From positions 1 through 8,160 of the forward strand of contig CAYUUV010000039.1 of NCBI GenBank assembly GCA_964448015.1: a DNA stretch of 8,160 bases. Reading direction: 5' to 3'. The position numbers and the translations under genes were made by a program. Origin of the DNA: JACKGS01 sp964448015 (GTDB lineage Bacteria > Patescibacteriota > Saccharimonadia > Saccharimonadales > UBA7683). Shown here in pieces: positions 5,771 through 8,160 of the stretch; within the stretch, counting starts at the first letter, position 1; every line of letters starts with the position of its first letter. Under the pieces are notes generated by a model that worked only from the letters and a program-made list of their open reading frames with translations, was not told where the DNA came from and did not search any database.

Positions 5771-6001
5771 ATGACCACAAAAGCAACCTTATACCTGGAT
5801 TCCAAAATGTACAAAACCTTTAAAATGAGGGCTGTTGAGACTGGCCAATCTGTCTCAAGCCTTATGAACGAGGCGCTGCAAGCGCAACTGGCCGAAGATG
5901 CTGCCGATATCAAAGCAATCAGAACCCGGCAAAAACAACCCGAACGACCACTTTCTTACGAGGCCGCACTCAAAGAACTCGAAAAAGATGGCATTATATA
6001 A
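5771..6001 (+). CDS. Ribbon-helix-helix antitoxin
   Basis: A 76-residue protein with a ribbon-helix-helix DNA-binding domain at the N-terminus: beta strand ATLYLD (5-10), helix A about 11-24, turn, and helix B SSLMNEALQAQLAE (29-42). The C-terminal part (about 45-76) is charged and ends LSYEAALKELEKDGII, the usual flexible segment that wraps around and neutralises the toxin. It should dimerise, bind the adjacent operator and repress the operon, and hold the toxin inactive until degraded by proteases. The stop lies 14 nt inside the toxin gene. There is no Shine-Dalgarno, and the promoter predicts a transcript starting at the ATG. Confidence 0.85.
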   Translation: MTTKATLYLDSKMYKTFKMRAVETGQSVSSLMNEALQAQLAEDAADIKAIRTRQKQPERPLSYEAALKELEKDGII

Positions 6002-6248
6002 CGTCACTATTTTGCCATCAGTCATTAAAAAAGATCTGCCAAAAATACCACGAACAGATGTCTACCGCATCATGGCCAAAATAAAGTTACTGGGTGATAA
6101 TCCACGCCCCACTTGGTCTAAGAAGCTGTCTGGTAGAGAGGAGTATCGAGCTCGACAAGGCAACTATCGTATCTTGTACGTTATCGAAGATACCGTTAAA
6201 GTAGTAGGGATAACAAAAGTTGGTCATCGGAAAGATATTTACACATGA
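5988..6248 (+). CDS. RelE/ParE-superfamily toxin
   Basis: An 86-residue toxin, typical in length. The fold is recognisable from KLSGREEYRARQGNYRILY (46-64) and VGHRKDIY (78-85), the standard RelE/ParE strand pair. R61, R81 and Y85 sit where the mRNA-cleaving residues of E. coli RelE (R61, R81, Y87) lie. This favours ribosome-dependent or free mRNA cleavage over the gyrase-poisoning ParE branch, but sequence alone does not settle this. A longer in-frame opening from 5898 exists, but the ATG at 5988 gives the family-standard N-terminus (MALYNVTILPSVIKKDL) and a 14-bp overlap with the antitoxin. Its own TGA stop overlaps the next ATG by 4 bp. Confidence 0.9.
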   Translation: MALYNVTILPSVIKKDLPKIPRTDVYRIMAKIKLLGDNPRPTWSKKLSGREEYRARQGNYRILYVIEDTVKVVGITKVGHRKDIYT

Positions 6249-7213
6249 ACTGGAATGAAATTAAAACTGTTGTAGTATTACAGCCGGAGAATCCGGATGG
6301 TGATAGCGTAGCCTCAAGCCTCGCGCTTGAAGAAATTTTGGGAGACCAAGGTAAAGAGGTTATCATTTACGGCTACGTGCACATCCCTGATTATCTACGA
6401 TACATCCAGGGAACAGATCGTATTACCGAGGAATTTCCAAATAACTTTGATGCGACCATTATTGTCGATACCGTTACGGCAAGCCTACTGGAAAACACCC
6501 TGAAAGGCACGAAACTCGGCGCGATTTCAAAAAAACCAGTTTTGATTCTTGACCACCACCCAACTGAAAATAATCTGCCGCTTGAGCACGCAGAATTTTA
6601 CGGCGGGGAAGGCGAGAGTGTTGCAACCGGCGAGATCGTCTATGACCTTGCCAAAAAGAACAAGTGGGAAATTAATCCAACCGCTGCCACACACATTGTT
6701 GAATCAATGCTCGCCGACACACTCGGGCTTACCACAGAAGGGGTGAAGAGCGAAAACGTACAAGTTGTAGCTGAGTGCCTCAAACTTGGTGCTTCAATGG
6801 CAGAAATCGACAAACGCCGCCGCGAGTTTATGAAGAAGTCACCAAAAATTGTTACCTACAAAGGGGTTCTGCTGCAGCGCATTGAATATCTCGCCGAGGG
6901 TAAACTCGCGCTCATCCACATTCCATGGGAAGAAATTGAAGAATTTAGCCCGCATTACAACCCCAGCATGCTAGCGCTTGAAGAACTGAGAAACACCGAA
7001 GGCATCGAACTCGCAGTAGGCATAAAAACCTATCCTGACGGCAAAATCACCGGCAAAATCCGCGCCAACAACCACCCCGTAGCCGGCAACCTCGCCGCCC
7101 ACTTCGGCGGTGGCGGCCACGACTACGCCGCCGGCTTCAAAACCACCGAATGGAAATACGAAGAACTAAAACTAGAACTCATTAAAAAGTCCACGGAACT
7201 TCTTACAACCTAG
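6245..7213 (+). CDS. DHH/DHHA1 phosphoesterase (NrnA-like nanoRNase or cyclic-dinucleotide hydrolase)
   Basis: A 322-residue cytosolic phosphoesterase of the size of bacterial NrnA, which degrades 2-5-nt RNAs and pAp or pApA. Motif I is NPDGDSVAS (D18, D20), motif II IIVDT (D75), motif III DHH at 103-105, motif IV SMLADTLG (D158). The DHHA1 substrate-binding domain ends in FGGGGHDYAAGF (287-298). The histidine that usually lies four residues before the first motif I aspartate is P14 here, with Q13 beside it. That is unusual for a metal ligand and may alter metal use or activity. The ATG overlaps the toxin stop (ATGA), so it is translated as the third gene of the toxin-antitoxin operon. The 3' end is followed by a hairpin repeat. 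Confidence 0.88.
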   Translation: MNWNEIKTVVVLQPENPDGDSVASSLALEEILGDQGKEVIIYGYVHIPDYLRYIQGTDRITEEFPNNFDATIIVDTVTASLLENTLKGTKLGAISKKPVLILDHHPTENNLPLEHAEFYGGEGESVATGEIVYDLAKKNKWEINPTAATHIVESMLADTLGLTTEGVKSENVQVVAECLKLGASMAEIDKRRREFMKKSPKIVTYKGVLLQRIEYLAEGKLALIHIPWEEIEEFSPHYNPSMLALEELRNTEGIELAVGIKTYPDGKITGKIRANNHPVAGNLAAHFGGGGHDYAAGFKTTEWKYEELKLELIKKSTELLTT

Positions 7214-7219
7214 CCCGTC

Positions 7220-7239
7220 ATTCCCGCGAAGGCGGGAAT
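7220..7239. repeat. ATTCCC-N8-GGGAAT palindromic repeat
   Basis: A perfect 8-bp stem, ATTCCCGC / GCGGGAAT, with a GAAG loop, set in the context CGTCATTCCC...GGGAATCCAG. It fits the pattern ATTCCC-N8-GGGAAT of Neisseria dRS3 elements. Very similar palindromes are scattered through many proteobacterial and candidate-phylum genomes. It lies 6 bp after the DHH stop. It can form an RNA hairpin that might protect the 3' end, but no T tract follows, so it is not a standard terminator. It may be a mobile or spreading interspersed repeat. Confidence 0.85.
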
Positions 7240-7243
7240 CCAG

Positions 7244-7288
7244 TATACTATTAGTCAGTAAAAGAACTCGATCTAGAGACTTTAAGGA
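7244..7288 (+). promoter_or_regulatory. cysS -10 box and Shine-Dalgarno
   Basis: TATACT at 7244-7249, just after the palindrome, would start a leader of about 40 nt. AAGGA (7284-7288) is a Shine-Dalgarno 9 nt before the GTG at 7298, and it decides the start. No clear -35 is seen, since the -35 position overlaps the palindrome. Confidence 0.45.
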
Positions 7289-7297
7289 AACAATACC

Positions 7298-8160
7298 GTG
7301 AAACTCTATAACACCCTGACCAGAAAGACGGAGGAATTTACACCACTTCAAGATAAAAAAGTGAAGTTGTATACCTGTGGCTTGACGGTCTATTCGCAGC
7401 CGCATATCGGCAACTGGGTGGCGTATATTTACTGGGATATTTTAGTTCGTGCACTGAGAGCAAGCGGCTATGATGTCGAGCGGGTGCAGAATATTACCGA
7501 TGTTGGACATCTTACAAGTGACGAAGATGCCGGTGAAGATAAGATGCTCAAAGGTGCGCTCAAAGAAGGTTTGACGGCATGGGAAGTTGCTGAAAAATAC
7601 ATTCAGATTGCCGACCGCGAAGCTTTTGAATTACTTGAGTTGCTGCATCCTGAACATATGCCGCGGGCAACTGAATACATTCAGCAGCAAATTGACTTCG
7701 TGAAAATATTGGAAGAAAAAGGCTATACCTACAGCATTGATGACGGTGTCTATTTTGATACCTCAAAGCTAGAAAATTACGGGGAACTTGCACGGCTTGA
7801 TATTGAAGGTCTACAGTTTGGCGCCCGTGTTGAAGACACTGGCAAAAAGAACCCAACCGACTTTGCAGTCTGGAAGTTTTCGAAGCCGGAAGAAAAAAGA
7901 GACATGGAATGGGAATCACCGTGGGGAACTGGTTTCCCAGGCTGGCACCTTGAGTGTTCGGTCATGGCACGCGAGATTTTAGGTGATACCATTGATATTC
8001 ACACCGGCGGCATCGACCACATCCCGGTACACCACACCAACGAAATCGCCCAAACCGAAGCAGTTACCGGTAAAAAGTTCAGTAACTTCTGGGTTCACGC
8101 CAACCACATTAAGGTTGATGGCACCAAGATGAGTAAATCACTCGGTAATATTCATACCTT
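7298..8160 (+). CDS. cysS: Cysteinyl-tRNA synthetase (CysRS), 3' truncated by window end
   Basis: Class I aminoacyl-tRNA synthetase that activates cysteine with ATP and charges tRNA-Cys. It starts with GTG (VKLYNTLTRK). The visible 287 codons cover the catalytic Rossmann domain: YTCGLTVYSQPHIGN holds zinc ligand C27 and the HIGH-type motif HIGN (36-39). The other zinc ligands are C220 (in WHLECS), H245 and E249 (in HHTNE), with the same 4-residue spacing as in E. coli CysRS. TKMSKSLG puts the KMSKS loop at 277-281. NITDVGHLTSDEDAGEDKM is the typical connecting stretch. The anticodon-binding C-terminal region lies beyond the window. The frame is open without interruption. A Shine-Dalgarno upstream supports the GTG start. 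Confidence 0.97.
   Translation, partial: MKLYNTLTRKTEEFTPLQDKKVKLYTCGLTVYSQPHIGNWVAYIYWDILVRALRASGYDVERVQNITDVGHLTSDEDAGEDKMLKGALKEGLTAWEVAEKYIQIADREAFELLELLHPEHMPRATEYIQQQIDFVKILEEKGYTYSIDDGVYFDTSKLENYGELARLDIEGLQFGARVEDTGKKNPTDFAVWKFSKPEEKRDMEWESPWGTGFPGWHLECSVMAREILGDTIDIHTGGIDHIPVHHTNEIAQTEAVTGKKFSNFWVHANHIKVDGTKMSKSLGNIHT

Noticed and set aside
5898..6248. 116-residue toxin starting at 5898
   Set aside because: The added N-terminus is only the out-of-frame shadow of the antitoxin gene; the ATG at 5988 gives the normal RelE/ParE length and N-terminus.
7220..7239. Intrinsic terminator of the DHH gene
   Set aside because: A good stem is present but no T-rich tract follows on either strand; kept as a repeat.
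7172..7405. Minus-strand 77-residue ORF containing LDSRLRGNDG
   Set aside because: That peptide is the well-known spurious translation of the ATTCCC/GGGAAT palindrome, and the frame overlaps the ends of two solid genes.

Overview
The window looks like a fragment of a small-genome bacterium, most plausibly a Patescibacteria/CPR lineage such as Saccharibacteria. This is inference from gene content, tight overlapping gene pairs, many start codons without a Shine-Dalgarno, and a RecR that has lost most of its zinc-finger cysteines. TGA serves as a normal stop (recR, the toxin), which argues against the UGA=Gly code of Gracilibacteria/Absconditabacteria. A run of exactly 100 N at 1916-2015 marks a scaffold gap, so this is a draft or metagenome assembly.

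Layout. Positions 1-139 are non-coding and hold two different 7-bp tandem repeats. A polytopic GT-C-like membrane protein (140-1615) follows. Next is a housekeeping cluster on the + strand: ybaB/ebfC (cut by the gap), recR (its 5' end in the gap), and a nucleotidyltransferase-fold protein whose start overlaps the recR stop by 4 bp. Converging on it from the minus strand is a two-gene module: a GT-B-like protein (4583-5683) and then a radical SAM protein (3491-4543). Divergent from the module, a 5-6-nt-overlap-style operon runs rightward: ribbon-helix-helix antitoxin, RelE/ParE toxin and a DHH/DHHA1 phosphoesterase, with overlaps of 14 bp and 4 bp. After a short hairpin repeat comes cysS, cut by the window end.

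The most unusual signal is in the minus-strand module. The last 12-13 codons of the GT-B-like gene (peptide GIVGTTPIWSDVV) recur almost exactly, at DNA level (33 of 36 nt), just beyond the radical SAM gene. There they sit inside a 39-codon open frame that overlaps the radical SAM 3' end and reads GIVGITPIWSYV. The radical SAM gene is therefore bracketed by direct repeats that both encode the same tail. This could be a radical-SAM-modified peptide system whose core is also carried on a partner enzyme, or the scar of a cassette inserted at the 3' end of the GT-B-like gene. The sequence alone does not decide between them.

A second pattern is transcriptional. Four genes (140, 4543 minus, 5683 minus, 5771) have a good -10 hexamer ending 6-8 nt before the start codon and no Shine-Dalgarno, which predicts leaderless mRNAs. 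ybaB and cysS instead have clear Shine-Dalgarno sites.
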